Assembly: GCA_029961685.1 (NCBI GenBank)
Contig: JARWKL010000005.1
Location: forward strand, 44,528,211-44,592,210
Length of the DNA: 64,000 nucleotides
Source: Aristolochia californica
Lineage: Eukaryota > Streptophyta > Magnoliopsida > Piperales > Aristolochiaceae
Reading direction: 5' to 3'
The notes under the pieces were generated by a model that saw only the letters and a list, made by a program, of their open reading frames with translations, was not told the DNA's origin and searched no databases. A program made the translations under genes and the position numbers. Below, piece by piece: positions 22,588 through 33,829 of the stretch (position 1 is the first letter of the stretch; every line of letters begins with the position of its first letter).

Positions 22588-23441
22588 CTTTTCATTCAAT
22601 TTCTTCTGCCTGAACCTGCTACACATGGTTCTCTGCAACTACAACTCGAGTGTCCACACATACCATCTTTCTGCTTAGCTTCATTTCAAATATCCATGCT
22701 CTTTCTTGTCTTCTTTCTGAAAAGAATTTGCAATTTTCTTCCCAAACCTTGGTAGAAAATCCATTGGCCACTCTTTTTTTGTCCTTAGATATTGGTTACA
22801 TTATTGAGTACCATTAAATAATGAAAGAGACATGGCTAGTAGATACATTGCACAATGTTACTTGGGTCTATAAGATTTAGCATCTTCATAATACATTTTT
22901 TATATTATATATTGGTGAAAAGATATTTGAGTCAATTTTCCAATACAAAAAGACTTTTGGCAATCTGAGTTTTCAATAAAGAAAACTCGATATTTGAAGC
23001 AGCAAAGGTTGGCCATCAGGAAAAGGTATGAGCAACAACAGAAAGTTTCACTTTTTTTAGGCATTTTATGCTATCAAGTAGAAAACTTTATATTGAAGAA
23101 ATAACCTCAAACGAAAGCTATTTGAGGCTAATTTATGACCCAATGATATTTCAAGAGAGGTATCGGTATCAGAAGACTCAAAGGTCATGTTGGAAATAAA
23201 GTGCCTATGGAAATCCTATATTTAAGCTCTCTTGGCCGCAACTGATGATTCTTCTCGATGATAACCCTAAAAACGACGGCCCCAAATATAAAGAAAAAAC
23301 TAGGGTAACCATAATACAAGTGTGAAATTTGCTTACCGACTCAGCGTAAGGCATTAATTAGGCTCCACAACTTAACAACTTCCTCTCACAAAAAAATCGT
23401 TTACAAAGACAACTTGGAGAATAACTCCCTTATTAGTATGT
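22588..23441. repeat. Direct repeat flanking TPS-B, 5' side copy
   Basis: Partner of 18716-19555, same orientation, with scattered substitutions and small indels. Recombination between the two would delete TPS-B. Confidence 0.75.
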
Positions 23442-24320
23442 CTTAAAAATACTGAGTGATCCATCATGCATCTTTTAAAACCAAACCATGCTCTCAATGA
23501 CCGTTTTATAATTTGCACGCCAATTCCCCCTCAACCACAAACCCAAGTGGTTGATCTATATAAATTAATCTCCTCTTATACTTCTTCATTAAGAAATGCT
23601 TTTGTCACATCAATTTGGCGCCAAGACCAACTAAAATTTGCAACAAGAGAAAGAAGAATCTGAACCGAATTTAATTTGTAGCTCTCGAAGTTTATATAAT
23701 TTCAAATATAGGAATTACATTTGGTTGTAATTAGATGGAACGTAAAAAGTGAGAAAGTGCTAGAGAGTAGAGAGAAAGAGAGAGAGAGGTGAACAGAAAA
23801 AAAGAAAAAAAAGAAAAAGGAATTGTTTTAATTTTTTATTTGTACAACTAATTTTCAAAAAATTAAGATATATCTAAAATGAGTAATAGGATCCATCAAT
23901 TAAATTAAGCTCAATGCTTGGAGCACTTCTTCAAGTGCTATCAAGGTCGGCTCTTTGCGGCAGTTAGGAGTGGCTGATTCATTTGTACGACTTCCTCTAA
24001 CAGCAGAATTTGTATTAATATTAGTTACTGCTTTTGCCATATTATCTCCCTTTTGGGAAACACTAGGAATGTCAGGTTCAGCCCTCGTGAGGTTTGCCGG
24101 TTCTTGCTAAAATTTGAGCTCTAACTGAATCAAAATGATGCCTTATTGCAGGCCGTGTTACACGAGGCAGATTCATCGTATCCTCGCGCTTCGCAGATTT
24201 GCACAGAAACGTGAAGACTAGGACCAGATGTTCCTCATTTTCCTCATTAACTGCTGCCGACTGTTTCATCGAACGGAAATTTCTGTGGTTTTGCTGATCC
24301 TGGAGTCACGTTTCTGAAAA
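23442..24320 (-). other. Possible copia reverse transcriptase scrap, then unassigned sequence
   Basis: On the minus strand around 23540-23640 the text reads RQIDVTKAFLNEEV, resembling the QLDVKNAFLNGDL block of copia reverse transcriptase, with stops on both sides. The rest, including a GAGAGA stretch near 23770, shows no gene. 24140-24270 resembles the TPS-A' upstream region (AGGCCGTGTTACACGAGG). Confidence 0.4.
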
Positions 24321-24725
24321 GAAGTGAAGTAGAAGATGAGTCCTTGCACTTAACTAGCTCCACATGTTTTACTGGTGGGGCGTACGAAGGTCGTTCATCC
24401 ACAACTACTTAAAAGATTCCTTGCTGGGGAATTAAACTTTCAAACCAAGGCTGCCATGGCCCCTCCTCATTCAAACCAAGGCTGCCATAGGTTTCGAGAT
24501 GGGATGGGCAGATTTAAACTGCAAGTGAGTGATGATGCAATGCGACTGTTGGCGTTATACGAAGCTTCTTATCTTGCGATAGAAGAGGAAGATGCACTCG
24601 TGGAAGCTGCAGATTTCATGAGTAAACACATTGTGGCGACGTTGCCGACGATGGGGTCTAGTCTGGCAAAGAGAGCTCAGTATGGATATTGTTGCACACG
24701 ACCAAGTGGGGTCCTCCCAATGCTA
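24321..24725 (+). pseudogene. TPS-D: relic terpene synthase (upstream module and exon 3 fragment)
   Basis: The shared upstream module (24330-24470) is joined directly to about 195 bases of exon 3 (24488-24683: [18 protein letters not shown], then [20 protein letters not shown]), closely similar to TPS-A 8905-9100. Exons 1, 2 and 4-7 are missing, so neither metal-binding motif remains. The fragment ends at CAGTATG and runs into non-homologous sequence. It is a deletion derivative of a TPS-A-like gene, since its downstream flank also matches the TPS-A flank. Confidence 0.8.
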
Positions 24726-24759
24726 TGAAGTGTGGTCCTCCCAATGCTATGACTACAAA

Positions 24760-25712
24760 TAAGTACCCATTTCGCTGCATTTATTCATGTTATTTGTAAT
24801 AGACACAGAACTACCTTTTAAGATTCGTCTTCGGAACTGATATTTTTTCTTCTGATATTGAGTTAGCTCGAAGGAGATGTCGACGAAGGAAACAATGGAG
24901 CGAGCATCTGGGATACATTCACGAGAAGACCAGGTTGGAATCCGAATTAAAGAACGCCATGATTGTAGTATAAAGGCATGCTCAGTATGTCGTGCCATCA
25001 CTGTAACTTTTTTGCGTTTGTAACAGGGAGGATAATGGAGTTAGCAATACAGACACGGCCATAGACCAGTATGATTGTTTCAATGTACAATTTCGCTATA
25101 GTTTGATGAAGCCCATGATCAGTTACATTATCTTTGCTAGTATCAGTAGCGTGCAGGTCTGGTGTCCAGTGTCCAGTGTTCGCTTTTGAAAAGCAACCGT
25201 GTCTATTCGTCATGCTTGTAAATACAGAGACTTCGAAGAGCACCTCTTAAGATTTGATCCTCATCCAACAACGTTACAGAGTGTAGATAAGACTACTAAT
25301 GTTCATGTCTTATTTCGTTAATCTCGAGCCTGCCCTGCACATTTGTTAGGCAACTCCATTAATCTATTATGCAAAAGGTCTGTAATCAGTTTTCAGTGAC
25401 TGGTATCAGCCCACCTTCTTGATTAAGAGGTGCAGCCAACTCACGCTTCATGACAATCAAAGGAGCGCACCTCCTTGAATAAGCCTTAATCTTCATACAA
25501 CAAGATTGGCAAGTTCACCGATGAATTAACATTAAGATTTAATTAAAATCTAATTAATCATCACGAATTGATGGTGAGAGTTTACATTGAATTTATAAAG
25601 AATAATTACAATGGTAATCAGGTTTTTCTACCACTCAGCTAACTGATCTTCTGCCTCTGATTCTGGTAATGGAAGCCTAGTCATCGAGTTTCTATTACGG
25701 CAGGATATCCGC

Positions 25713-25713
<1 letters not shown>
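24760..25713. repeat. Duplicated block, paralog of 11.34-12.52 kb
   Basis: Matches the region downstream of TPS-A in order (CCCATTTCGCTGC, GGAGCGAGCATCTGGGATAC, GGAGCGCACCTCC, then an LTR-like GATTTAATTAAAATC). Part of this block recurs again at ~27030-27165. No gene is present. Confidence 0.6.
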
Positions 25714-25757
<44 letters not shown>

Positions 25758-25763
25758 ACACAG
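25714..25763. repeat. Poly-C then (AC)n microsatellite
   Basis: A run of 30 C is followed by about ten AC units. The second unit has 25 C and fewer AC (58576-58613). Confidence 0.9.
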
Positions 25764-25841
25764 AAGCGTCATATTGGAACAAACGTGAAGTTTGAAGCAA
25801 AAAAATTCAAAAAGAGTACGTGAAATACTTTTGGTGAATAT

Positions 25842-26050
25842 TGTAGAGATGACACCGACGTAATTAGGTTAAGTTCCAAGGGCATTATTGTAAATTATAG
25901 TTTTATTAATCTATAAATTGAGTTTAGGGGGAGGGTTAGGACAACAAGTCCATAACCTCTTCTTGCTCCTGTTTTGTCCCAATGTGTCTTTTTTTTTTTA
26001 ATCCATGAGCTAAATCCATGGAGTCTTGAAAATTAACATGGAATCAGAGC
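25842..26050 (+). mobile_element. Copia-type LTR (~197 bp) with primer-binding site
   Basis: Begins TGTAGAGATGACACC and ends GAAAATTAACA at 26038, immediately followed by TGGAATCAGAGC. That differs at one base from the plant copia primer-binding site TGGTATCAGAGC. A TATA-like TATAAATTG lies inside. Downstream (26051-26290) is leader-like text without a clear gag. No matching 3' LTR was found, so this is a truncated element. Confidence 0.6.
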
Positions 26051-26299
26051 ATTGGATTTTGGGACTCATATTATTTTTAGAATTCCACAGTTTTTTTCTT
26101 TATCTTTTTCCTCGTGCCTTGTTTTTTATTTTGGTGATCTTTCGTACTCAAGTTTGACCTATCTCAGGGTATAGCAACAGATTGACCAATCTCGAAGTAT
26201 CAAGAAGCATTTCCACTGGTGACTCTTCAGATTCGTCATCTTCCTTCCTGTTTCTGTTTTTGCTTCTTGACTCTGCTCTCACAATAGTTTACCCCCACA

Positions 26300-27165
26300 T
26301 GACCTTTACAAAAACAACCTCGCCGGTGTGCTCAAAATAGTCGTGATGAAATGCCGGTGTGCATTTTGGGTCGTTGTTGATCTCACTCGTTTGGCGAGCG
26401 AGAGTTTCTGGTTGCGGGGAGAACATCTGACTAGAACAACAGAAGATACACCATCTGCGTCGCTAGAGGTGGTGGCGTTAGGGTTCCATCCACATAGGTG
26501 ACGAGATTCTAACTCTAAAGAAGGGGAAGAAGTTGGCATTTCAAGCAGAGATAGGTTGTGGAGGAGAGTTTAATGGTAATCATGTGGATTAGGGTATGAA
26601 AGGGGAGAAGATGAGGAAGGGATTCAACGGACATTGAGGTTTGACCCGAGAGACCGACTACTTCGTGTTTCTAACCTTTGAGATCAATGTCTTGGATAGA
26701 ACGAAGAGACGAGGGAGTTGGACCAAAAACTTTTGAAGAGAAGTGACTTTTCTTCTTCTTTTTTACTGCCTTAACGGTGAAGGAGCCGTTCAAGTCAACA
26801 CCATTTGACTGTAGCGGTTACATCACAGTCGAGTGAAAGAGATGAGATAGAGAGACGCCTCGGGTGGGAAAGATAGTATCATGACGACGATGATGATGAG
26901 TTAGAGACATTGTTTTCGTCTCGAAAACTGATTTGCCTTAGGATTACAACTAGGTGCTATTGCCAATCTACGAGGCTCAACTTACCCATCATGCTAGGGA
27001 AGAGGGGAAGGCGATGGAGCGACAGGAGAGTTTACATTGAATTTATACATAAAATTTACAACAGTAATCGGGTTTTTCTACTTCTCGGCTAACTAGTCTT
27101 CTACCTCTGATTCCGATAATGGAAGCATAGTCTTCGTGCTTCTGTTACGGCGGGATATCCTTCAC
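26300..27165 (-). mobile_element. Minus-strand copia relic (gag/leader and LTR pieces)
   Basis: Paralogous to 13240-13800 (GAAGGGGAAGAAGTTGGC, AGGGGAGAAGATGAGGAAGG, AGTGAAAGAGATGAGATAG) and then to the LTR-like segment at 12300-12400 (TTACATTGAATTTATA, GTCTTCTACCTCTGATTC). Only degenerate frames remain. Confidence 0.55.
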
Positions 27166-27225
27166 CCAAGCTGACTCGGGCCTCCCTGAATTGAAACCGC
27201 GAGGGCAAAAGTTCTCCCCCATGTA

Positions 27226-29482
27226 GTGTAGGGTAGGGGTGGCTTCGAACCGAGCCGGCTCGCGATCGGCTCGTGTTTGGCTCGGTTCGACTCGTTATAT
27301 ATCGAGCTCGAGCCAAACTCGAACTCAAAAATGGGCTCATTTAGGTTAACGAGTCGAGCTCGAGCAGAGCCAAGTTCGGCTTGTCGGCTCGTGAGCCGAC
27401 TCTTTAATTTAACGAGCGGCGGGATGGAGCAAATTTTTGGGAGTCTCGCACTCTCTCTCCCAAAAGAAAAAAATTGGTCTCTCTCCCGCCCTCGCTCTCT
27501 TCATCCCCTCCTTCCCTTCTCTCTTCTTCCTCCGAAATTCCCTCTCTCGGCCTCCATCTCCCTTCTCCCTCTCGCCGCCGACGCACCTAATCCTTCCCCC
27601 TGCTCATCGCCTTCTCTACCTCTCATCGTCGTCGTCGTCGACTCCCGTAGTGTCGCCCTCGCCTCGTCGTACCCCAACTAGAGCGGTTGCTCTAGACCCT
27701 CTCCTGTCGTCGTCACCTCCCTACCACCGCCTGCTACCGCCGTCAAATCAGTCGGCCACCGCTCTCGCCGGAATGGCAAAGAACCCCCAGGTACCTAAAG
27801 TTCGGATACCTAAGTTGAGGGGGGGGGGGGGAGAGAGAGGGGAGGGGGGGAGATTATTTTCCCCCCTCGACGCCCCGTCCCGCACGAACTTGCACGTGCA
27901 GTTCACACATGCGAGTTTCGCACATGTGATTTTTATAAAAAAAAAAAAAAAAAAAAAAAAAAGCTTGCAAATCCTATTCTCACCTTGTTTTTCCTCTGGA
28001 CAATGCAATAATACTTAAAAATATAGTGTTAAAGTTAGTATTTTGATCAATTTTTCCTTTTTGTTTTTTTATTTTTTTATAATTAATCATGTACACAGTT
28101 AATTGGCTCACGTAATTATTGTATTAATGTATACTAAACTGTAATCATTAAATAATATAATATCTAATTTAATTAATTAAGATATTAATTTATTTTGATT
28201 ATACATTAAATTACTTATTTATGTTGTTATCATGTTTGTTTTACCTAATTTGGGGTTTAAATATTATGTTTTAATTAAGTATACTATTATAAGTTACTCA
28301 TTTTCTTGTTTTTCATATTTTTCTTATTTTGGGGCACTAACACTTGAAACTGTTTTCCAATGTATATGAACTCGTCCACACTAACACCAAGTTTGAAATT
28401 GAATTTCATGTAAAGGAATTAAATGAATTTGAAGCAGGAGATGAAGATGAACTTCAAATTTTAAGTTTGTTGACTAACCCCCCTTATAATTTTCATATCC
28501 ACAATAGCTTCAGAGTCATTATTTAGTGCTGGTGGTAGAGTAATAGACTCGTATCATTCTTCCTTGGTACCAAATACATTTCAAACTTTGATTTGTGGCA
28601 GTGATTGGGTTCGGACTCTTCACGGTATAAAGAGAAATCAAAAGGTGAATTTCTTTGATTAATTATTTATTACGATATTTTTTAGTATATTTTTAGTTTT
28701 ATTTATTAAAATTTTGTTTTATGATTACAGCCTGAGAAGAAGAGTGCAGAGATAATGCTACCAGTTACATGATTTTTCATGTTTTTCTCATCATGGTAAT
28801 TTAAATATTTAACGATATTAAGTAACTAGTAGTGGAAGAGTATTTTTTTATCTGACAATAACTAATTTTATTTTTTTTGTTTTTGTCATAGGTGGAGATT
28901 TTACTCAAGCAAATACGTATATTATTTTCTAGCATGAAGAGAAATAACTATAGTTTGTAAATTTATAATGGATTTATAGTTTTTATTTGGGTGATTATAA
29001 ATTGATAGTGATATTTCATTTAATTTTGTTGTGTTTGATTATTGTATGGAATTTATTTATAATATTATGCAGTGTATGGAGTGTTTAGACTATTTTATGG
29101 AGTGTATAAACAATTTCTTAGAGTGTTTATGGAATGTATAAATAATTTTATGGAGTATTTATGCAGGTATTATGTATATTGATTATGCCCAATTTTAAAT
29201 AGAGGTTATGTCGAATTTTATATAGGTATTATATATATAGATTATGCTTAATTGTAGTAGAGGTTATGCCCAATCTTATACATGTATTATATATATAGGT
29301 TATGTCCAATTTTATGTAAAATGTATGCATAATTTTATATATATTTTATTTGATATATATTTTTTGAAAAGTTTTAAATGTATGTTGAGGCTCGAACTCG
29401 GTGGGCTTGAGGCCACCCCTAAATCAAACTCGGGTAGGCAGGTTCAGGCTCGGCTAGGCTCGATGCCACCCCTAGTGTAGGG
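27226..29482. mobile_element. hAT-type non-autonomous transposon with 8-bp target duplication
   Basis: The element proper is 27234-29474. It begins TAGGGGTGGC and ends GCCACCCCTA, inverted termini rich in GAGCC/GGCTC repeats. It is flanked by perfect direct repeats GTGTAGGG (27226-27233 and 29475-29482), the 8-bp duplication typical of hAT elements. Inside are a GC-rich CT stretch (27470-27780), a G-run, an A-run (27938-27962), a nested Harbinger-related end (28020-28487) and an AT-rich part with TGGAGTGTTTA-like iterations. No transposase was found, so it would need one in trans. The copy at 60085-62331 has the same duplication and was inherited by segmental duplication. Confidence 0.85.
28020..28487 (+). 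mobile_element. Harbinger-related element end nested in the hAT element
   Basis: Carries GGCTCACGTAATTATTG, GGGGCACTAACACTTG, CGTCCACACTAACACC and ends TTGTTGACTAACCCCCC. The same series is at 1-320 and, inverted, near 16.7 kb. Its other terminus inside the hAT element is not evident. Confidence 0.5.
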
Positions 29483-30157
29483 AAGGGCTGTCCTTTTCCC
29501 AAAGTCCGGTATATCACTGAGTTAGTGATCTTATAATATTGGTTGAGATGTTCGAAATTGATCCTATCCATTTCTTAAAGGGGGAGGGACCGGCCAAGTT
29601 GGCGGCGTCAAGGAGGCTACTGTAATTCACACTGGACGTTTGGTGTTCAGATCTACGCACGTCGACTACTCTTTCTTAACAATAAAAACATCTAAAAGTA
29701 GTGGTTGCAGTTAGTCCGACGGAAAGCTGCTCCTGTTCTATTGCCGACAGCTGCTGCTCATTCATGATCTTCTCTCACCATATCCTCCCCGGTATTTATC
29801 GAACCGCTACAACAAGGCTTCGATCTTCATCCTCTGATTCTATCGTCGCTATGCAGTTGTTACCTAAACATCAGCTACGTTTATTGCTTAACATCTGGAG
29901 GAGGACTCTTTAACGTATAATCATCGTCTACAACATGATTCCTAATGCAGTGAACTAGATTTATGGAATCATTATCTTTGAGGGCCACCAGGAATTACAT
30001 ACTTTTGACATGAAAGCTCACCGGACAGAAGGTTGCATTATTCATGTGAAGATGAATGTTGTGGACAGAGAGCAGTGCCTGTCGTTAGTGTTCCTCCCCA
30101 AAAATTGAATATAACGTACAATATTTATCATGAAAGGGTGGGGATATGTTAATCTGT
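29483..30157. other. Spacer, nothing recognised
   Basis: GC-moderate sequence with short frames only, including a 70-codon frame at 29701. No family match that I recognise. It is repeated in unit 2 by the segmental duplication. Confidence 0.4.
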
Positions 30158-30590
30158 TCATGGATGATTAAACGACTTCCAAGAGAGGTGTCGTGTTCCA
30201 TGAAATCCCGTGGATCGTCAAAATCCAAAGTGGGAATTTCGTTCTGGCAAGATAGTCTAATATTGGAATCAAGACTGATCGGCCAGTAGGTTAGCCGTGA
30301 AAGCAATATATCATCATGAATTTCAATAAATCTGAAAACGGAATCCCGAGAACACATACATCTAGCCATGCAATTAGATTCCAGTTGTGACATGAAAGCT
30401 CAAGGTTGCATTATTCAAAAGTAGGTGAAGATGACTGTTGTCGGACTGAGAGCAGTCCCCCATGGATGATTAAACGATTTTAAAGAGAGATCTCGTGTTC
30501 CATGAAATCCCGTGGATCGTCAAAATTCAAAGTGGAAATTTTCATTCTTGCGTGGTAGTCAAATATTGGAATCAAGACTGATCGTCATCC
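30158..30590. repeat. ~125-bp direct repeats upstream of TPS-C
   Basis: CATGGATGATTAAACGA to TCAAGACTGATCG occurs at 30158-30281 and again at 30463-30587 with about 15 differences. The second copy ends ~65 bases before the TATA box of TPS-C. A long minus-strand frame (30085-30393) spans the first copy; I do not recognise it. These repeats may be promoter elements. Confidence 0.6.
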
Positions 30591-30652
30591 TGGAATTCGG
30601 TTCACCATGCAAAATAAGGTGAGCATCTCTGAGGGGAGGACATCGATGCGGC

Positions 30653-30660
30653 TATAAAAA
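30653..30660 (+). promoter_or_regulatory. TATA box of TPS-C
   Basis: GCTATAAAAAGGC, 79 bases upstream of the ATG at 30732. The sequence is unchanged in TPS-C' (63510-63517). Confidence 0.7.
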
Positions 30661-30731
30661 GGCAACGAATCATCTCCAAATGGCATGAGCCCTCGACAGA
30701 TCTCGAGCCATAATCCAGTACTCTTGTTCCC

Positions 30732-33000
30732 ATGGCAGTCCTGTTCCTCGCCTGCATGATGTTCCCTCCAAAATCTGTATCCTTGCATGTCTCCTTCCCT
30801 AAAATGTCTAATGCCCTGCAACGAAGCATCTCCAACCTGAAACACAAGCATTCTTCGGCTTATATCATCAAGGCAAGCTTCCTAACCTACTCCTTTTTTA
30901 ATTTTTCGTACGTGTTGTTTGGCTGGAATAGACATCTTATCTATCAATGCCGAGCTGATGATGGTCCCATATTTTATGCAGGACGGCATCAAGACTAAAC
31001 AAGCAGAGAAATTGGAGGAAGTTAGGCGAATAATCATGGAAGAAACTGAACCAGTGCAGTCTCTCCTTATGATTGATGCTCTTCAACGTCTCGATATTGA
31101 CTACCACTTCTCTGAAGAGATTAATTCGCTACTAAGAGAGCACAACAATAACTTCAATGGCAGCCGAGGTGGGAGAATTATGGAGAGCTTGCATGATGTT
31201 GCTCTCAGCTTTCGGTTATTAAGGCAACACGGCTACTACGTGTCTGCAGGTGCTTGCTGATCATAACACTTGAATAGATATGGATTTAAGATGAAGCCAT
31301 TGATTAATAATTGATGTGATGGGTCATCAGATGTGTTCAACAAGTATAAAGACGGTAAGGGGAGGTTTCGAGCAGAAGTCGCTGAAGATATAAGAGGAAT
31401 GTTAGCTCTGTACGAGGCTTCCCACCTGGGTATAGAAGGAGAAGATGAACTCGATAAAGCAAGAGTATTTGCAAGTAAACATCTCGAATCTTCGGCGATG
31501 AGGATGAACGCGGGTCTGTCAAGGCAGGTGCAGCACATTTTGAAGCATCCTTTTCATTTGAACTTGCCAAAGTTCAACGCCAAGTTCTATCTGAACAATT
31601 CCAGCGGATCTGTACAAGGCAAGATGAGAATCTTCCATGAACTAGCCCAACTGAGCTTCAATGTCGGTCAGGCCTTGCATCAGAGAGAGCTCGAGCATTT
31701 TTCGACGTACGTAACGTTAATTCAATTGTGACAACTTTTTTCTGAAAAAATATAGTAGCAGCAGATTGTAGTTAATCTATTCGTTTTGCCAAGAACAGCT
31801 GGTGGAGGGACATGGGATTAGCACAGCAGCTCAGGTTTGCTCGGGACCAGCCAGTGAAATGGTCCATGTGGTCCATAGCATGCCTCCCTCACCCTGAATT
31901 CTCCAATTACAGGGTCCAGATCACAAAACCAGTTGCATTTGTTTACTTAATCGATGACATTTTTGACACCCACGGGACACTAGATGAGCTAGTTCTCTTC
32001 ACTGAAGCAGTTAACAGGTAATTCTGACCCAAACCAGTCTTTTCTGAAGTCTTAAACCAGAAAGATAAGCATCAAGATCAGTACTGATGAGCAATGAACC
32101 AGTTGGGACGACGATGCAATAAACAAGCTGCCAGGCTACATGAAGACGTGCTTCATGGCTCTGAATAAAACCACGAACGAGATCGCTGATATGGTACTCA
32201 GACACCACGGGTGGGATCCCTTAGTAATCTTAAGAAAATCGGTAAGCACTGCTGACTTTACTACTCGAGCTGTCCCTGGCTGTGCGCGGTGCTTCAATTT
32301 TGTCGCTTTTCTGCTCTGCAGTGGGCGATGCTCTGCGACGCATTTTTGGTGGAAGCAAAATGGTTTGCCTGTGGACACTCCCCAAAGGCAGATGAATACT
32401 TGAAAAACGGAGTGATCAGCAGCGGAGTACCCACAGTACTGATACACCTTCTTTCGCTATTGGGAGAGAGAGTAACCGAGGAAGCTGATCATGATCTTGT
32501 CGACAACATTCCTGGTCTTATCTCATACCCAGCAAGCATTCTTCGACTCTGGGATGATCTTGGAAGTGCAAAGGTACGGAATTCAACATTTTCTTTTCCT
32601 TTTTTATTGTTAAACTCCATTAATACAACCTGACTATCTCGTTTTTTATTCCATTTTCGTGCGAACCTGAAAGGATGAGAAGCAACAAGGGCATGATGGC
32701 TCGTACCTGGACTATCACATGCAAGAAAGAGGGAAATCCTTGTCTCTCCAAGATGCCAGAGAACATGTGATGCATTTGATAGACGAAGAATGGAAGAAGC
32801 TCAACAAGGCGTGTCTCTCCCCTAATCGTTTCTCTTCCACTTTCACTGTCGCGTCTCTCAACAGCGCTCGGATGGTTCAAGTTATGTACAGTTACGACGA
32901 TCATCAACGGCTTGAGGCACTTGAACAACACATCAATACCTTGATAGGAGAAAACGATGGGTCTGAGATCAAGCCAGGTGTCGCACTTGAAAATAGTTAA
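30732..33000 (+). CDS. TPS-C: terpene synthase, TPS-g type, apparently intact
   Basis: Seven exons: 30732-30872, 30982-31249, 31331-31706, 31799-32017, 32103-32241, 32322-32573 and 32674-33000, giving about 573 residues with all junction phases consistent. Both metal motifs are canonical: DDIFDTHG in exon 4 and DDLGSAKDE across exons 6/7. No RRX8W motif is seen, in line with the acyclic-product TPS-g group (linalool or nerolidol from GPP or FPP). The N-terminus ([20 protein letters not shown] and following Ser/Lys-rich text) has no acidic residue in the first 47, like a plastid transit peptide. Intron 1 appears to use a GC donor (AAG|GCAAGC) with acceptor TATGCAG; other introns are GT-AG. No lesion was found. 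Product specificity cannot be read from the sequence. Confidence 0.9.
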
Positions 33001-33048
33001 AGCAAATCATTCTTAATAAAGTTATTAGTTTAAAGAGATATCGTCATG
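33001..33048 (+). other. TPS-C 3' flank
   Basis: Short flank with AATAAAG (33015 on), a possible polyadenylation signal just after the stop. Confidence 0.4.
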
Positions 33049-33365
33049 TTTGTTGTTAAATTGGGTCGAAGACCCTATCCCAAAATGATTAGCCACTTAA
33101 GAAACTTTTTTCCCAGCTAATAAACTCAAGATCTTTATATCCGCTAATCCATGTGAATCTATTTCTTAACACTCTCCCTCACATGTAGGCTCGCTCTCTT
33201 TTGTAGCTCTGCCCACATACTAAGTGACTTGCTCTGATACCATGTTAAATTGGATCAAAGGCCCTATCCCAAACTAACTAGCCACTTAGGAAACCTTTTT
33301 CCCAGCTAATGAACTCAAGATTTTTATATCCACTAATCCATGTGGGTCTATTTCTTAACATTTGT
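33049..33365 (-). mobile_element. Complete TRIM retroelement, 307 bp, with TTTGT duplication
   Basis: Two 118-bp LTRs (33054-33171 and 33243-33360), both TGTTAA...TTAACA, differing at about 15 sites, flank a 71-bp interior. Next to the right LTR the interior reads GCTCTGATACCA, the reverse complement of the primer-binding site TGGTATCAGAGC, so the element runs on the minus strand. Next to the left LTR the minus strand has GTGAGGGAGAG, a polypurine tract. The flanks are TTTGT on both sides (33049-33053 and 33361-33365), a 5-bp target duplication. It is a non-coding terminal-repeat retrotransposon in miniature, moved by proteins of another element. Confidence 0.9.
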
Positions 33366-33829
33366 TTTTTCAAATTTCATCAGATCTTGAAGTGGGTTGA
33401 TTCTAACATGACCTGAATCTGTGTGATATTCGAGTTCAAGTTAAAATGAACCATTGCACCCCTTAATCGATAATTCAAGAGGTTATTGACGACGCTTTAT
33501 GTGCCCATGGATCAATAAGGCATTTCTGTATCAGTTCATATATTTATCAAGACACTTTTTTATATTTCACTATTTGAATTACCATAAGTTCAAATTATAA
33601 TCTCTATGTAAATAGGTTCTATTTATTCGTTTCATATGATCACAGAGCTTATGGAGACACTATCCTCTAAGATAAAGTGGAAACCAATGTTGGTCATTAA
33701 GTGTCAAATATCAGTTAAGTGTGTATGATATCTACTTCAAAATATAAAGATTCAGTGAGGCTACCTTCTTTGTAAAACTTAAAAAATTTCAAATTCATGA
33801 ACAATATTGTATCTATAGAGTATATAAGT
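33366..33829. other. Spacer, nothing recognised
   Basis: AT-rich sequence between the TRIM and the TPS-A' upstream modules. I see no gene or shared repeat. Confidence 0.4.

Noticed and set aside
27277..28018. 134- and 193-residue open frames in the GC-rich part of the hAT element
   Set aside because: Low complexity, overlapping in different frames and running through G- and A-runs that change length between copies. A captured exon is possible but cannot be shown.
30085..30393. Minus-strand 102-codon frame upstream of TPS-C
   Set aside because: Spans one copy of a promoter-side direct repeat and is not open in the other. No recognisable domain.
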